A stretch of 64,000 nucleotides of DNA from Sitta carolinensis (GCA_032173965.1 CM063284.1:60572863-60636862); one strand, 5' to 3'. Positions 1-13,152 are shown, counted from the stretch's first letter. Made by a program: numbers and translations. Notes: a model not told the origin generated them from the sequence alone.

Positions 1-233
1 CTGAAAAGAGGCTGTTAGGGTTGGGACCAACCAGGTTCACAATTTGACTCTGCCCACGAGACCATGTCCCTCTGTGCACGAACCTGTGGGGGCAGCTCCA
101 GGTTCACCCATGTCCAGCAAGGGCAGAAGTCAATGCTGAGTGGTGGTCACTATGTATCTAGTTTCTAGAAGTTACAGTAACTTTGATTTACATTTTTCCT
201 AAGTATGAATTCTCAGCACAATGTGTCCTAATT

Positions 234-263
234 AAAAAAACAAACAAACAAACAAACAAAAAA
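234..263. repeat. (AAAC)n simple repeat
   Basis: About five copies of CAAA followed by an A-rich tail. Short and impure. No neighbouring retroelement body was recognised, so it is listed as a simple repeat only. Confidence 0.8.
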
Positions 264-832
264 AACAACACCCAAGACACCAGAGCTGAAATAACTATGT
301 GGGTTGACACCTGCAGAAGCCAGGGCTGTGGGAAGGGATCGCTCACTGGAGCAGTGCTCTCCCACCTCTAGCTTTCATATCAGCAGTGCATTGCTAATGG
401 TGCCCCTCGAATCTGCCAATGTTTCTTCTTCTTGCATAGAGAGAATGGGATGTTTAAATGATAGTTACAGATGGAGGAGCAGCTGATTTTGGTATTACAA
501 TGTTTACACTCCAGCAGCATGTTCCAGCATTTGAGAAATATAGCACCCAAAGTGGGTCCAAATGGGAAATCAGAAAACAGAGCTAATATTGCTCAAGGCA
601 CTGAGCAAAGGCCAGCTGCAGATCACACAGCAGTTTGTTGTTGTGGTACTCTGACATCCCATAGAACAACACTTTCCAGAAATCAAAGGCCAGGTTGTGT
701 TTTTATTCAGAGTGTTAAAGTCAATTTCTAAGAAATCTCTGATAATGAACTATATAGAGCTAGGAGAGAACTAAACTGAAGCTAATGGCTGCTGTGTGAA
801 AAAGATGAAGGAATAAGCTACAAATACTAATT

Positions 833-850
833 AAAAAAAAAAAAAAAAAA
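833..850. repeat. A18 homopolymer
   Basis: Eighteen consecutive A residues followed by an A-rich purine segment. No retroelement or processed-pseudogene body was recognised upstream. Confidence 0.85.
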
Positions 851-3800
851 GAAAAAATGAAAGGGACGAAAAAGCACAACCAACCCAGAAAATTCACTAC
901 AGGCTAGAGTAACAGAAGAATAAAGTGACAAGATATTGATCTGAACTACCAGGGGAAGAGAAGATATTTGTGTCTCCACATTGTGAAGAAAAGAACTGCC
1001 TGAAGGATGTGAACTGCTTGCTGAGGGGTGATGGGCAAAAAAGCATCCCTGAGGCAGTCAGAGGCTGGAAACCGAGCTCAAAATGGTCACAAAGCCCTGG
1101 TGATACCTCTCTTTCTGACTCCCTCAGACTGATCACTGCTAAGGTAGACAATAATTTATAACATGGCTAGCCTAAGAAAGAAAAAGACTGGTCCTTTTGA
1201 CACAGTTAATTAAAATGTTTCTCTAAATCCCATGGATATTTCTTGCACAATTTTTACACTAGTTTTGGAGGCGCTCTGTAGGTCACAGTAGCATATATCA
1301 CTGCCAGATACACCAAGATGGCTAAGGGTCTGGAAGGTGGAGCCGATATGATAATACTAAATGACATGGGTGGGAATTTCTCCCAGCCATTAGCAGAAGT
1401 AGGAAATTGCTCTTAAAAGAAAGACTCATGTGAAATGACATTTCTAAAATGTCATCTGGTTTGCAGTGAAATATCCATTGTTTTTCTAAAATGCACAGTT
1501 TGTACAATTGAAGCGTAATTCAGAAATGACTTAGTATTGACATAGAAAGGGTCTCCCCTGCTCCACTGACCCCAAAGAATTACCATAGCCTGCAGAGACC
1601 AGTAGGAATTTTGACCTACTTTACCATGCCTACTCATTGCTGTCAAGATGTTTTTTATATTACAGTGAAACAGTAATCACTGGCTTTTATTTTGAACACA
1701 TAATTACACAGTGATTTGGACCAGGCTACAGAAGTTCCTACATTTTCCAGTACTCATACCTTGATAAGAACAAATTTTTTGAAGTTAAGTAAATATGCCT
1801 CACTTATTTTCTTTCACCTTTTTTTCTTGGATTCAAACAGGTGCCTTCTTTTCTGGTGACACAACATCTCTTAGAGTGCATCAGAGGATTTTGCTTCCTC
1901 TCTAGTTCTCTGTAGCTGCTGTCAGGTCTCGTGCTCAGTTCTTGCTGAAAGCTTTCCCCCAGGCACAAATATGAGTCTAAGTCAGATAATTCACAAGAAG
2001 AAAAATCATTCTGTGTTGCACTGCTATTAAGTGTGGTGTTTGGGTCACTGTGGTGTACTTTTAATGCAGTCACAGAAATATGACCGATACATGAAATTTT
2101 GTTGTTTTGTTTTGCTCATGATTCTGTTAATACCTCACTACTTAGGAAAATGAACCAAAAGTGGCTTGAAGAAAGGATCAGTTTTATCCAGTAGAGAAGT
2201 GAAATGAGTATAACATCACTGAATAACGCTTATGGTAATGGAAAGAAAGTGTTCAATTGGTGGAGGTGTGAAACGTTCATGTGTGAATGCATAAAGACAC
2301 TGTCAGAGTTTGGGGTAGTGAGCTCTGTTTAACTCACATTAAATATTTTTTCTCCACCAGAAACAGTTTCCAACATGAAATGAAGCTGAACTTTCTTGTC
2401 TTAAATATCAAGTGATTGGCATCTATCATAATAGGTAGCTCAGGCCAGCAATCTGCCACTCCTTTTGATATATAGACCCTAAAAATAGAGGTGTGGATCC
2501 TGCCTAAGTAACTTAAGCCAAATGACATGGGATTTGCCCTCCTCTTTGAGTTTGACACACCTCTTAGCCACAGCTTAAGGAACAGTACAAGTCTACAGAC
2601 CAGTTTCTGGCTTAGCCCCTTGTCCCCAGCACACAGCTTTCAGGCACCAAGCTGCTTGTGGCATCTCCTGACTTTATTCTTGGCCATATCATACCAGCCA
2701 GACAGGGCACACCATGGCTGTTGCTGCCATCACTTTACTTGCTTTGGAGTTTTTTTGGGTTTGGAGGTGTTTTACCTTGAAGCCACTAATTGCTGACAGC
2801 TCCTGGCCAAGGTACTTTTGAGTGCTCAGGAGGAAGCAACACAATTTTTTGATTCAGCTGGAATTTCAGGAAACAAAAATAAGATTGGGATTTCAGCTTA
2901 ACCAAAAAACCCAACTTTCTGAGGTTTTAGCAATCTTTGAAAATTAAGATTAGCAAATAATTGTAGATTGGCAAATCAAAGCCTTAGGTTTAGAAAATGC
3001 CCAAAATATTCTGATTATTTTAACAATTATTTTAATTATGAGGCCAGAATATTTTGATGAAATTTACAAAAGCTTGCAAAACATCTCAGTTGACTCAAGT
3101 ACTTATCTCCTTAATAATACATTTCAGCTAGGAAAGTTTACTTAGTTGCAACTACTTGATCACATAAATAAGCAGAATAATCTTTTTGTCCTTTTCAGAT
3201 TTTCAGGTTTGAGAATGGTCTTAGGACAGTTTGACATTGCAACCAGAGGTGATTTCTGGTCTACAGAAATCAAGTGGTGGAAAATAAATTCTGCTCTCCT
3301 GAGAATGAAGCTGCAAACAAGGAGTAAGTGAGAATGATGCTTTCTTGAGATGGGGCTCTGCATTGTATCACTGCAGCAGTCATGAATCTATTGATTGCTT
3401 ATCTTCCAAAGAGGTTCAGAGAGCAGGACACAGGCCTTACAGAGCGGTAGATGGGAAACTAAGACCTATTCCTTACTGGTTCAGTTTTGAAGCCATTGCC
3501 TTGAAGATCCCACACAAGCTATCTCTGAGAAGGTACAAACATAGGTGTATTTTTGAAGAACTAAGATCTAGAAAACAAATGACAAAAACTATATGTTATC
3601 TACACCTATGTTAATTATCAGCCCACTGATATGTGTGTGCTTTGAAATGCATTTGGGAGCAAGTACAGAATGGATCTAAAATTCACAGAAAAATTAATCC
3701 CATTTTTCTGTAGTTGGAACAAAAGCAGGTTTTCCTTTTATTTCTTATTTTTATCTCACATCTTTTTAATCTTTAAATTGTTATAACACCAAGTGAACAT

Positions 3801-4052
3801 TGAGATAAACTGCTGTTCAGATAATTCACTGTCAAAAATATTGAGCATACTTTAGTTGGATGGCAGCAGTAATGGTCTTTTCAAGTGCCGCTGCACAAAA
3901 GCTGAGCCTATCAAGATTTTTTGGCAGACACTGCGTTTAACTTGTCATGTTATATATTGCAGCAATGCAGTTGAGGATCAGTATAAATCAACTTACAAGT
4001 CTGGAGGAAATGGGGGAATGTGCTTCTGCAGCCCACTGGCAGCTCAAGTGTC

Positions 4053-4103
4053 CATCAGAAGGTGGCAGCATTTCAACATCGTTCAGTCCAGCAGGGGGAG
4101 AGG
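4053..4103 (+). promoter_or_regulatory. Candidate paired CTCF-like motifs
   Basis: Two sites resemble the CTCF core (CCASYAGRKGGCR) on the plus strand. One contains AGAAGGTGGCAGC (about 4056-4069); the other is CCAGCAGGGGGAGAGG (about 4088-4103). They lie roughly 25 bp apart just upstream of a 41-A tract. The second is close to the core except for A in place of the C after the G run. This is motif similarity only, and such matches are common by chance in 64 kb. Confidence 0.2.
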
Positions 4104-4108
4104 AAGGG

Positions 4109-4149
<41 letters not shown>
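4109..4149. repeat. A41 homopolymer
   Basis: Forty-one consecutive A residues, preceded by a purine-rich segment. This is the longest pure homopolymer in the window. It could be a decayed retroposon tail, but no retroposon body or target-site duplication was recognised. Length is likely to be polymorphic and hard to sequence accurately. Confidence 0.9.
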
Positions 4150-4151
<2 letters not shown>

Positions 4152-5317
4152 CCTCAAGCTACTTGTCCAGAAAGCTGAAAGCTCTTTAAATTCAGACAGG
4201 ATGTACACACTTGTGCCTGGAATTTATGTGTTAGATGAATTTATGCGGTTATGGACAGGCAGGAAGGTGAAGTTTTGATAACTCTTCAGTCTTCTTAATG
4301 TAAATGTGGGAAACAGGCTAAGTAGGTGCTGGAAGGAAGAGAAGTGAAAAATAAATGAGAAAATATGGCTGCCCAAAGGGTCAGAAACAGCCCACCTCCA
4401 CCTAGAGGAGAATTTTGTGGTAGCTGTGTTAGAAATATTGAGCAACAAAATATGTAGTCCCTAATAAATTTTTGAGATTTTGTCTCCTACCAGTGAGACA
4501 GAGAATACCTCTCTTTTTTTCACAGCTATCACACCCTGTATTGTCAGATATCATGATCTCATCACAGACTTTGTGGCATTTACTGTTTTTTTGCTTTTTT
4601 TTTTTTAAAAAAAAACCCGCCTTTGCAACTGGGCAACTGCATAGGAACCCAAATTTTCACTTAACCACCACTATAACCAAAAAGAGCATGAGTTGAGCCC
4701 TTGTGGTAACTGGGAAAGTCAACAAAGGTGTGCAAAATCCTCTCACAATGTTCAAAAAACAGACGGCAGAGTGGAAAAAATAAAAGAATTTCAAGTAGGA
4801 AAAATTAAAGTGACATCTCATAAGGTTAGCAAAAAGTCATACATCAGAGAGCACTGATTGACAATACTGTATTGCTGATGGGAAGTCTGAACCCAGCACA
4901 TAAAGCCAGGCATGTCAGTATGTACTCTGATAGGGGTGGAATTAAGTGCCTGGCTTAGTGTGTAGCCATGAGCACAAAATGGTGTTGTTCACTTCAGTGA
5001 GATTATTTGCTGATTTACGGCTCAAGTCATTGCTGAACTGAGCTCTTAACTTGCTTAAGGATTAATCCAGTGCCCAGTGCAGTTTGATGGTAAAAATCTC
5101 AAAATGGGGTCATCAGTGTCCTTGTACAATGTTTTGGGTTTTTTTTTTAAGTATGGAACTGCCTTAGCTATTACTTGGTCCACTCTGTAAGGGTATGGAG
5201 TACAATAAGAAATATTGTGCTAATGGTCTCCACAAGGACTCCACGTGTCACCCGTGGAGGCGTATTACTACCCTAATACTCAGAGAACCATGGCATGTTA
5301 TTTTCAGTCTTTCTATT

Positions 5318-5944
5318 TGTGGTGGGTTGATCCTGTCTGGATAGCAGGTGCCCACCATCAACATATTGTCACTCCTCTCTTCCCTGGACAGGGGAGAGAA
5401 AATAAAATTAAAAGCTTGTGTGTTGAAATAAAGTCAGGGGGAGATCACACATCAGTTACTGTCATAGATGAAGCATACTTGACCTGGGGAAATTTAATTT
5501 AATTTATTACCAATCAAATTGGAGTAGGACTAAGGAAACTAAAAGCAGATCTGAAAAGGTCTTTTCTGCACCCCTTCCTTCTTCTCAAGCACTTCACTCC
5601 CAAATTTTCTGCCTCCTCTGGCAGCCAGTTTATCACGTTGTTTCTTCTGCTCACTCTCACTCAAGGTAGGACTCCTCATATTCCTCCCTTGCTCCAGCAT
5701 GGGGACCTTCCCACAGGAAACAGTCCTCCACAAACTTCTCCAACATGAGTCCTTCCCACAGGCTTCAGTTCTTCATGAGCTGTGCCAGTGCGGGTCCCTG
5801 CCTCAGGGCACAGTCTCTCTGGAACTGGCTGCTCCAGTGTGAGTTCCCCGCAGGGTCACAAGGGGAACTTCCAGTGATTTCTCACAGAAGCCACCCCTGT
5901 AGCACCCCTCCTGCTAACAAAACCTTGCCACAAAAACCCAGTAT
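5318..5944 (+). mobile_element. ERVL-type LTR, internally deleted
   Basis: The block starts TGTGGTGGGTTGATCC and carries features I recall from an abundant avian ERVL-like LTR family: a 'CAGGTGCCCACC' segment, 'GGACAGGGGAGAGAAAATA', a 'GGGGAAATTTAATTTAATTTATTACCAATCAAAT' type core at about 5485-5520, repeated 'GCTCCAG(T/C)(G/A)TG' and 'CAACATGAGTCCTTCCCACAGG' segments, and a terminal 'CTCACAGAAGCCACCCCTGTAGC'. Full-length relatives are longer, because many more GCTCCAGCGTGG-like subrepeats lie before the terminal part; most are missing here. Several substitutions indicate an old copy. The exact 3' end is uncertain and no clean target-site duplication is visible. No retroviral coding sequence is present. 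Confidence 0.8.
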
Positions 5945-6214
5945 CTTGGCTCCAATGAGTTTGTCTCTGAAATCAAGTTAAAAAAGGAAAAACATGTCTG
6001 TGCAGTTTAAATTAGAGCAGTTTTAATTTCCAGGCTTTACATATGAAAGAGAAGTGCTAATTTTGAAGTTACTTCCCACTGTAGTCACCTGGGATACACA
6101 TCTGCAGGGCAATTGAAGCAGTGGGTAGATTACAAGGTGGTGACCAATTGTGAGCAGGGGACTTAATCTTCAGAGGGGATATGAAATCTTTCAGAAACTG
6201 AGATTTTGAGGGCT

Positions 6215-6300
6215 TAGCACAGATAACCCTTGGCCCTGGGCACAGTCACACAGTCAAAAATCAGAGATTGAGCCCCAGAAAGACTGAATGCCTTTCTGGA
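6215..6300 (-). mobile_element. MIR-like SINE fragment, antisense
   Basis: The plus strand reads GCACAGATAACCC, then GGGCACAGTCACACAG, then AGAGATTGAGCCCC, followed by GACTGAATGCC. This is the order expected for the reverse complement of a MIR core (accounting for 'GACTTGCCC.GGTCACACAG...CAGAG.TTGAACCC'). It is very diverged, as expected for an ancient amniote SINE. There is no target-site duplication. Confidence 0.45.
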
Positions 6301-8489
6301 CATCCCAGTGAGCTGGTAGCATAACTAAGGATAGGATTGTGGCACCTTCCATTCCCAGATCCAGGGTGAATTTTGTCATACCACAATTTTACATCTCATA
6401 CTGAACACTCAGCTTACTGTACTTGGTAAACTCGGCCAAATACACACAGGTCAGGAACAGAGCTGGCAGGCAGAGTATACTGATTTAATTTTGTTTGGCT
6501 TTTTGATGCGCCTTCCTGGAGTTCCTATTTGCTATGTTGTGGGTTAAATACTTAAACAGGAAATCAGCTCAGAGGACCGGCTGACCATTTCAACCTTGTG
6601 GAAACATTTGTCCTTGCCTGCTTCCCAGAATAATTCAGAGAATGCCTTGTTTCTGATACACACAGCCAAAGTAAAAAATCTGTGGAGAACAATTTATGGA
6701 CAGAATGATTCAATGATTCTGTTGGGTGACAACACTTGTTGAAAGACCTTGGAGTAAAGATCAGTACAGATAGCTGCACATCTAAAGACAGGAAGTTCTG
6801 CCTAATTTTTATTTGTGCCGTAGATAGTCCTCTGAGTGAGTATTGTGCCTGAATGGTTATATGAATTTATCAGCTAATCATCCATTAGAGTGATCCTCTC
6901 AAGACTAATCTAGCCAAAATTTGACATAAATGATCTAGAATGACAACAATTATAAAAATCACTTCACAAAAGAATGACCTTTAACAGAAGAAAAAGCAAA
7001 TTTAGACTAAATTGATTCAAATGAAAAGCAGGTTATCAAGGAGAGATATTTTTCTTCTTATTGTTGAGATAAAACTTTTGCAATGCCATAATTCCATCAG
7101 GCTTACAAATGCCAGGTTTCATACTTTTGCCAAGGATTTTTATTATACCTGCTGTTACTCCATGCATGAGGATTACAACTTCATGCATGACTTCTAATAT
7201 CATTCTTAAGATCTTTATTAAAGTTCATTCCATCATAGCAGATGCATTTTAATTGCCACTTCTTTTAGTTCAGCTGTGCAGCACTGTTTATATTGCTTTA
7301 AATTAAACTCCTTCCCACTAATGGCAAGTTCTGTTAGTCCTCTAAAAGGTAATGTATGAAAAGTATCAGGATTTGTGAATTAGATGGAAAAAAAATCAGA
7401 ACTCAATGAAAGCAAAAGTATTTCATCAGGCCTTGAATAAATGGTTGATTTCATGCCGCCCATATTTGAAAAGTCAAATAACTTTGGTTAAAATTTCCAA
7501 TGATTTCAGGATGGATATTTATCTGAGAAAGGACTGCGTGAACCCTTCAGTATTTTGTCTTACATGAAAATAATTTCCTTAATGAGCGATAGACATTTCC
7601 CTCCAAGTTCAGCTATCAGGACCTGACCTGCACTGAGTTAAATCTGCATTTTGCTTGCTTGCAGGCATCAATTGCTGTAGCTGTACATGTGCTAAATCGT
7701 GGCACAGGAAGGCAAGTATTAGGTGGAGCAACCCTCATTTCAAACATCATGATCCTCTGTGTGTTTTCTGAAAGGCCTGTAAAATTTCTATCAGGTGTCT
7801 ACGGCTGATGCCAAGGAAAAACCCTGGAAAAAGGGCCTCTGGTAATTCCTGCTCATGGGTCTAGGGTGAATCTGTATCTTCTGGTTTTAGTTTATTTTCC
7901 AAATACTTGATGCTTTCCCCAGGAGCTCTGAGGACTTCACTTATCCTAGCTTTTGCACTTCCCTTGGCAGCCAATTTGAGTTTTATAATCCAGATCATTT
8001 TAAATGAGGTGCGACTTGGGTAGACTTTCCTGACAGAATACACAAAGAGCCATTTCTCTGTCACTGGGGGAAAAGAAATAAAATGACACCCTCTTTTTTG
8101 AGCACAGGCCTTTCAGCTCCCATGTACTCTGTTGACACAAGAGAGGCAAATTGTTGCATTTTACTTGCTTTATGACTTGATTTATTTAGCTTTAAGTCAA
8201 AAGCAAATATTTAAAAGTAACAGGCCTATTTTGAAAAATGAAACTCCTCAGACTTGCACAGAAAGCTGGGTGTGAAGATCATAGTTTTATAGCCTGAAGG
8301 AGGTAAAAGCATAGGCAGTGCATGTTAGTGTGAGCAGAGCCATCCCATCTGTTAATCAGACTCATACTCAGTGTATGGACAGTGATGCAACAAGCACAAA
8401 CATTTTTGACCATTTTAGTATATATGTTTGAAAATCCGATTCTAAGGTCTGGCAAAGATTATAAAGGTCATCACTAGTCAGAGCCGGAG

Positions 8490-8510
8490 AAAAAAAAAAA
8501 AAAAAAAAAA
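8490..8510. repeat. A21 homopolymer
   Basis: Twenty-one consecutive A residues. No element body was recognised next to it. Confidence 0.9.
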
Positions 8511-8652
8511 GATGTTTATCAAGAGGTACAGGGAAGAAAGGCTCTCAAAGGAGTGCTTCTCAAGCCTTTGTGGACTTTTTTGGTTTTTAATGCGTGCATT
8601 GAGTGTTTATGGATTTATCACCGGATGTGTGCTCTTGAATTTACATCCACAG

Positions 8653-8670
8653 TGGCTGCTAGAGGGCCTG
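8653..8670 (+). promoter_or_regulatory. Candidate CTCF-like motif
   Basis: The sequence TGGCTGCTAGAGGGCCTG fits the CTCF core well: the AGAGGGC segment matches AGRKGGC exactly, with C and T at the two preceding ambiguous positions, though the CCA before them reads CTG. It sits in otherwise unremarkable sequence. Binding cannot be inferred from motif alone. Confidence 0.25.
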
Positions 8671-10680
8671 TGCAAAAGCAGCAGTACACAGTCCTACTTA
8701 ATGAGCACCATAAAACACACAGAATCTAGTTTAGGGCCGTAAAGGTGAAACTCAGTATCACCAAAGGCAGTGGCAGAACATTCTGGATGGTGTGGAAGAG
8801 AGGGACTTGAATGTAAATGCTGAACAGTTGCCTTATCTGAGCTCTTTGGTGGTGTGCTGAAATGAAAGCAAGCCTAGGCTTCCTCCAGGGTGTCCTGGCA
8901 GGCAGCTTTGAGGGAGCTGGTTTTGCACAGCCTTCCTCAGCTTCTCTCATAGCTGCTGCAGGTGAGAGGTTTGGGGTTTTTTTAACTTCACTTGGGGTTT
9001 AGAAAGAGGGCTTTCATACACTCTGAAATGTAGCCATAAATGGCAGCATGGTGTGTCTTTCCTCAAGAGCTTGGCCTGCCCTCAAAAGGGGCCGTGGTGC
9101 CAAGAGCAGGTTTGTTGACAGCTGTGCCACTGGACTGCAGGAGAAATTGCTTGAAGGTTCATCTCTAAAATCATTGCAGGTTGTAACTTTGACAAAGTCT
9201 GTAATTTTGAATCAATGTATACAGCGATGACCTTCATTATCCTTCATTCCTTGATAGAAATGTGACTAACATTCACCAGGACAACTTATTGCCAAAAAGC
9301 CATTCTTGTTCTCCAAGTATTTATTGACAAATCTAATTTTGAAGCTATTTTCTGCATGCCTAATCTTGTAAGTATATTAACATTCTGCCTAATGTGTTGT
9401 TTATAAGCGAACAAGTCAATTTTTTTCAGAAGGGCATGAGTGGTAAATCTATAAACGGAAGATGACTTTTTAACCTGGGCAGTAATACTTCTGAAAAATT
9501 CCCAGAAGTTTCTTTGCTACAGCACCTGGTTTTCACTTGGATTAAGCTATTTTTTGGCAGAACTGTGGCTAGTATTCATGAGGAAAGGTAAAATGCAGTG
9601 AACACTTACTTATGCTGTGTTCCTAGATGGAATTGATAAATAGTAAGAAAGACTTAGAAATGAAATAAGTAAATTTAACTTTTCTAGGCTGCATGCTTTA
9701 GCATAAGAAGTACAGGAGGGACACAGGATAGCTTCATTCGACAACCAGATTTGTCATACTTAGTTTGGCCCTTGGCTAGTGATGTCCTAGAGTTGTGCCT
9801 CCATTCCATCTCAGTAACTAATACGGGAGTAAACCTCCTTATTTCCACTGCAAAGTGCTCCTGAATGATAATCTTACCTTAAGCAAAGTGAGCTCCCCAC
9901 ATTGTAGCCCCATTTGCCCTGCAAAGGTGTAATGATACACAGGTTTAGGTAGGAGTAAGGTTTTGGTAGATCTGTGTATTCTGTGATTAAAAGTGACTGG
10001 GTAGAGCTGCTGGCAAATTTGCAAGGCTTTCTGCCTGCTGTGTCAGGGAGAAGTCAGAGACCATTCACAGCCAAAGAGAAGCCCCCAGAAAGGGTAGTGT
10101 AAGCTTCAGCACACAATTCCATTTGCATACATTGAGACAGCTGGCAGCTTTGCTCTAGCATGGGAGGCATCACTGGAAGCTCAGTGTTTCCCACCCACTG
10201 GGAGAGAGATCATGAAATATAGGGAACTGAAAAGCCAACAGTTTCTTTACAGAAGTTGGAGTCTGTCTGTAACAATACTGGTGGGATTTGCTTAAATTTA
10301 TTTTTAGAAGTTCATGTTCAATCAGCTCAATATTTCCACTAGGAGAACACAAAGCAGCATAAATCTGAATTTTTTCTCTCTTTTGGCAATGGATCCATAC
10401 ACTCATTATGATTTAGTAGGCAGGGCTTTTATTTCCCATATAGATGAATTGACTACTCACCCCTCTTTTCCAAATTCTGTGTTTGTTGTGTTTTTTGCTA
10501 GGTAGTACTGTGAGCTGAATGGATAAAAGTAATAACTCAATGAAGTGGGCAACAGCAATGTGGTTAGATACACAGATATTCCCCTTCCTTGAGGGGAAAA
10601 ATCCCTCTTGATCTGTATGATACAGAAGAACCAAGTGTCTGTAACAGTGAACTGTAAGGAAAGGTGGTATTTACCTAAAG

Positions 10681-10745
10681 TATGTGTATATATTTTATAT
10701 ACACACTGTGCTATACTAAATGTGTATATGTATATCTATATTAAT
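10681..10745. repeat. Impure (TATG)/(TA) low-complexity segment
   Basis: Interrupted runs of TGTATATA, TATATACACA and TGTATATGTATA. These are weakly self-complementary and represent a degenerate dinucleotide or tetranucleotide microsatellite. Confidence 0.6.
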
Positions 10746-13112
10746 AGAGGCAACTGAGCAAAGCCAGGACTCTAGGGTGGTTTCTCTCTTGCAAGACATT
10801 AACAGGACATCAATGCATGGCCAGTGCCTTATAAAAGTCCTAAGCTGGATCAGAGAAACCTCAACTAAAGTGTTCTTTGTGATCAATCCTGTGGAACTCA
10901 CCGAGAAGTACAACAATGCCTGGTGAGAGCCTTGGATGAGGAGTTTGGTTGTCCCATCACAGCTGCCCATTTAAGTGTGCTGCAAGGGAGAGTGAGACAT
11001 GTCTTTCTCACAAAGCAAAGGCATGTGGCGAGTGGTTCAGCACCATGCTCCAAAATTGCCTGGATTTTATCTGAGAAGGGAAGTTTTGTGAATGAATGAA
11101 ACTGCAGGTGTGGGGAACTTAGCATCCTGTAAGGGGAGAAAAGGGAGCTTTATTATTGCTTAAGTAGCAGTGGTTTCAGAGTGCCTGGGGACATCTGGAG
11201 GATAGGCTTCAGACCAAGCTTGAGAGATCATTGCAGATGTAAACTCGAAAACAGAAAGCAGTGGGTAACCATAATGATGTTGCTGTTATCAATAGATGAA
11301 ATAACTTCCAGAACCAAAGTTTAGGCTAGGCACTTTGGCAAGGAAGGATTGCATGTAAGTTCTGGCCTGTTTGAAGGAGGCCAGAATAGCTGAAGAAGTG
11401 GGGTATAAAGCCTGGGAAGCTGTTTTCTCTTCTTGACTGAGGCACAAAGTACAACATAATTCCTGTGCTCTCTCCTTCTGGGCCCTGTTCTGCCTTCTCT
11501 GACTCACTCCTGGGGCTGTGTGCATTTCTTGTAAGTCATCTTTGTCCTTCATATCTTAGAAATGTTCTTTTTATCATCTGGAAAGGCTCAATGCAATATT
11601 TCTGGATGACAGCTCTCTTGTGAGTATTATGTTTTATTTACAACCACTCCCAAGAGAGGGAATAATTTTAAACGGACTACCTACCCCACAACAAACACAA
11701 ACTCGTTATGTTTTAATAGCAACAAATCAATGTCCTAAGAATAAGCTTTTAAGGAGCTCCTTGAAGAAGACATTAGCAGCTGTCAGAAAGCAGTTTAACC
11801 TTTTGAAAGTTAAGATGCAGCTTAAAGCCTGTCCCAGGAGTAGAGAAAGGCTTTTTGGAGGGGAAACACCAAATCACCACATGACATGTTTTCCTAAAAT
11901 GAAGGCCTGGTTTTTGTGGACTCTCAGACCTCACAACATAATTGTGAAGGTCATAAGGTCTGAGCACTTTTGGTTTATGCTCAGTTCCCTTCACACATGC
12001 TGATGAGTTTTGGGGAAAGAGAAAACAAGCCAAACTAAGACCATAAGATAGTAGCTTTCATCCAATAGGTTAAGGTTTCCACTTGCACCTTTCTTCCTGC
12101 ACATTTTATTAATTAAACATAAAGTGCTGTATTTTCAGGAGCTCTAAAGCACAGCACATTTGAACCTATGATTAGATGTGCACTGGCATTCTGAAAATAA
12201 AAACTTGTGTCTAAAGGGATTAAAACTATTCCCATTGATTCTTTTTTGATTGAATTTAGGAAATATGTTCTTATAAAAGATTTGTATCTGAGTGGGTCAG
12301 ATTTACACATTGGAAATGCTAACAAAAATACTAGAAATGGTGTTTCTGCTCATTTTACCACTTTCTCCACAATCGCTGATGCCATGAGGCTCCACACTGC
12401 CCCTCTGTCCTGTTGTACTTCCTCTGTTTTCAAAGCCACATGACACTGCTTGTTGTGGGCATCACACACTGAGCAGCAGCAATGTTGATCCGAAGGCATG
12501 ACTGGCTTTAGTTCAGTCTCTTTGTGGTCCTGCTGTGTGCATTCCTATTCATGTGCTCTTTCTCTGTCAGACTGTATTCTTCATGGTCATAGCCAAGCCT
12601 CCAAGCAAGAAGATATTGCACAGGTCTGATTTCAGCAGCACAGACTAAATAAGATCTTTCTTTTTTCTTCAGTTGCCTGTCTCTTCATCAGCAGTAACAG
12701 CAGGCTATTCTTTTCTGATCTGTTACTGATACCTGACAGTTTCTTTCCCCTTGATTAACTGGAGCAAATGTCTCAAGTTACTGTGGAATAAACAGTTACC
12801 ATTTGTCATCAGGGCTGTCATAATGGGTCCTATGTGTCGTGACGACTTAAGCTGATGCATTTCACCTTGCAACAGAGGCAGATAAACTGTATGAGCTCAA
12901 CAACTTTACCAGGTCTGTTGACCAAATTTTGTTAAGCTGTTGCAACTGAGATATAGTTCAATCATGTGGCAGAATCCTCAACTCCAGTGCGAGTGTCCAG
13001 AGATGTGTGGTTGTCAGCAGTTAATTTTGATCAGAGAAATAATCTCTCTGTATATGTGTGTGGATGCTGTAGTTCTTCCCAAAAAGTTAGCAGAGAAAGA
13101 AGGGGGTTAAAC

Positions 13113-13115
<3 letters not shown>

Positions 13116-13152
<37 letters not shown>

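Larger units (their letters stand above)
1..5317. other. Unique-looking noncoding sequence
   Basis: No coding exon, RNA gene or recognisable transposon was found in this stretch. Open frames are at most 140 codons; the longest (about 3856-4278, plus strand) runs through a 41-A tract and is read as poly-lysine, so it is not a credible gene. Contents seen are an (AAAC)n run near 234-263, A tracts at 833-850 and 4109-4149, a T12A9 tract at 4595-4615, and CTCF-like motifs near 4053-4103. Base composition is AT-rich and typical of an intergenic or intronic desert. Confidence 0.6.
5945..13115. other. Unique-looking noncoding sequence
   Basis: No credible exon or RNA gene. The only recognisable items are a MIR-like fragment near 6215-6300, a 21-A tract at 8490-8510, a CTCF-like motif at 8653-8670 and a TA-rich dinucleotide segment near 10680-10745. 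A 60-codon plus-strand open segment near 10745-10926 has protein-like composition but no start context, splice evidence or recognised family. The remainder appears to be old unique DNA. Confidence 0.55.

Noticed and set aside
1..60. TTAGGGTTGGG near the window start, considered as interstitial telomere repeat
   Set aside because: Only a single TTAGGG unit is present.
833..850. A tract as a retroposon tail
   Set aside because: No retroposon body or target-site duplication was found upstream.
3856..4278. 140-codon plus-strand open frame
   Set aside because: It runs through the 41-A tract as poly-lysine and has no recognised domain.
9880..9990. Possible third palindromic-repeat fragment (GGTGTAATGATACACAGG... 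GGAGTAAGG)
   Set aside because: Too short and diverged, with no complementary arm.
10745..10926. Plus-strand open segment with protein-like composition ending ...KYNNAW then stop
   Set aside because: No convincing start or splice acceptor, no recognised family, and of a length common by chance.
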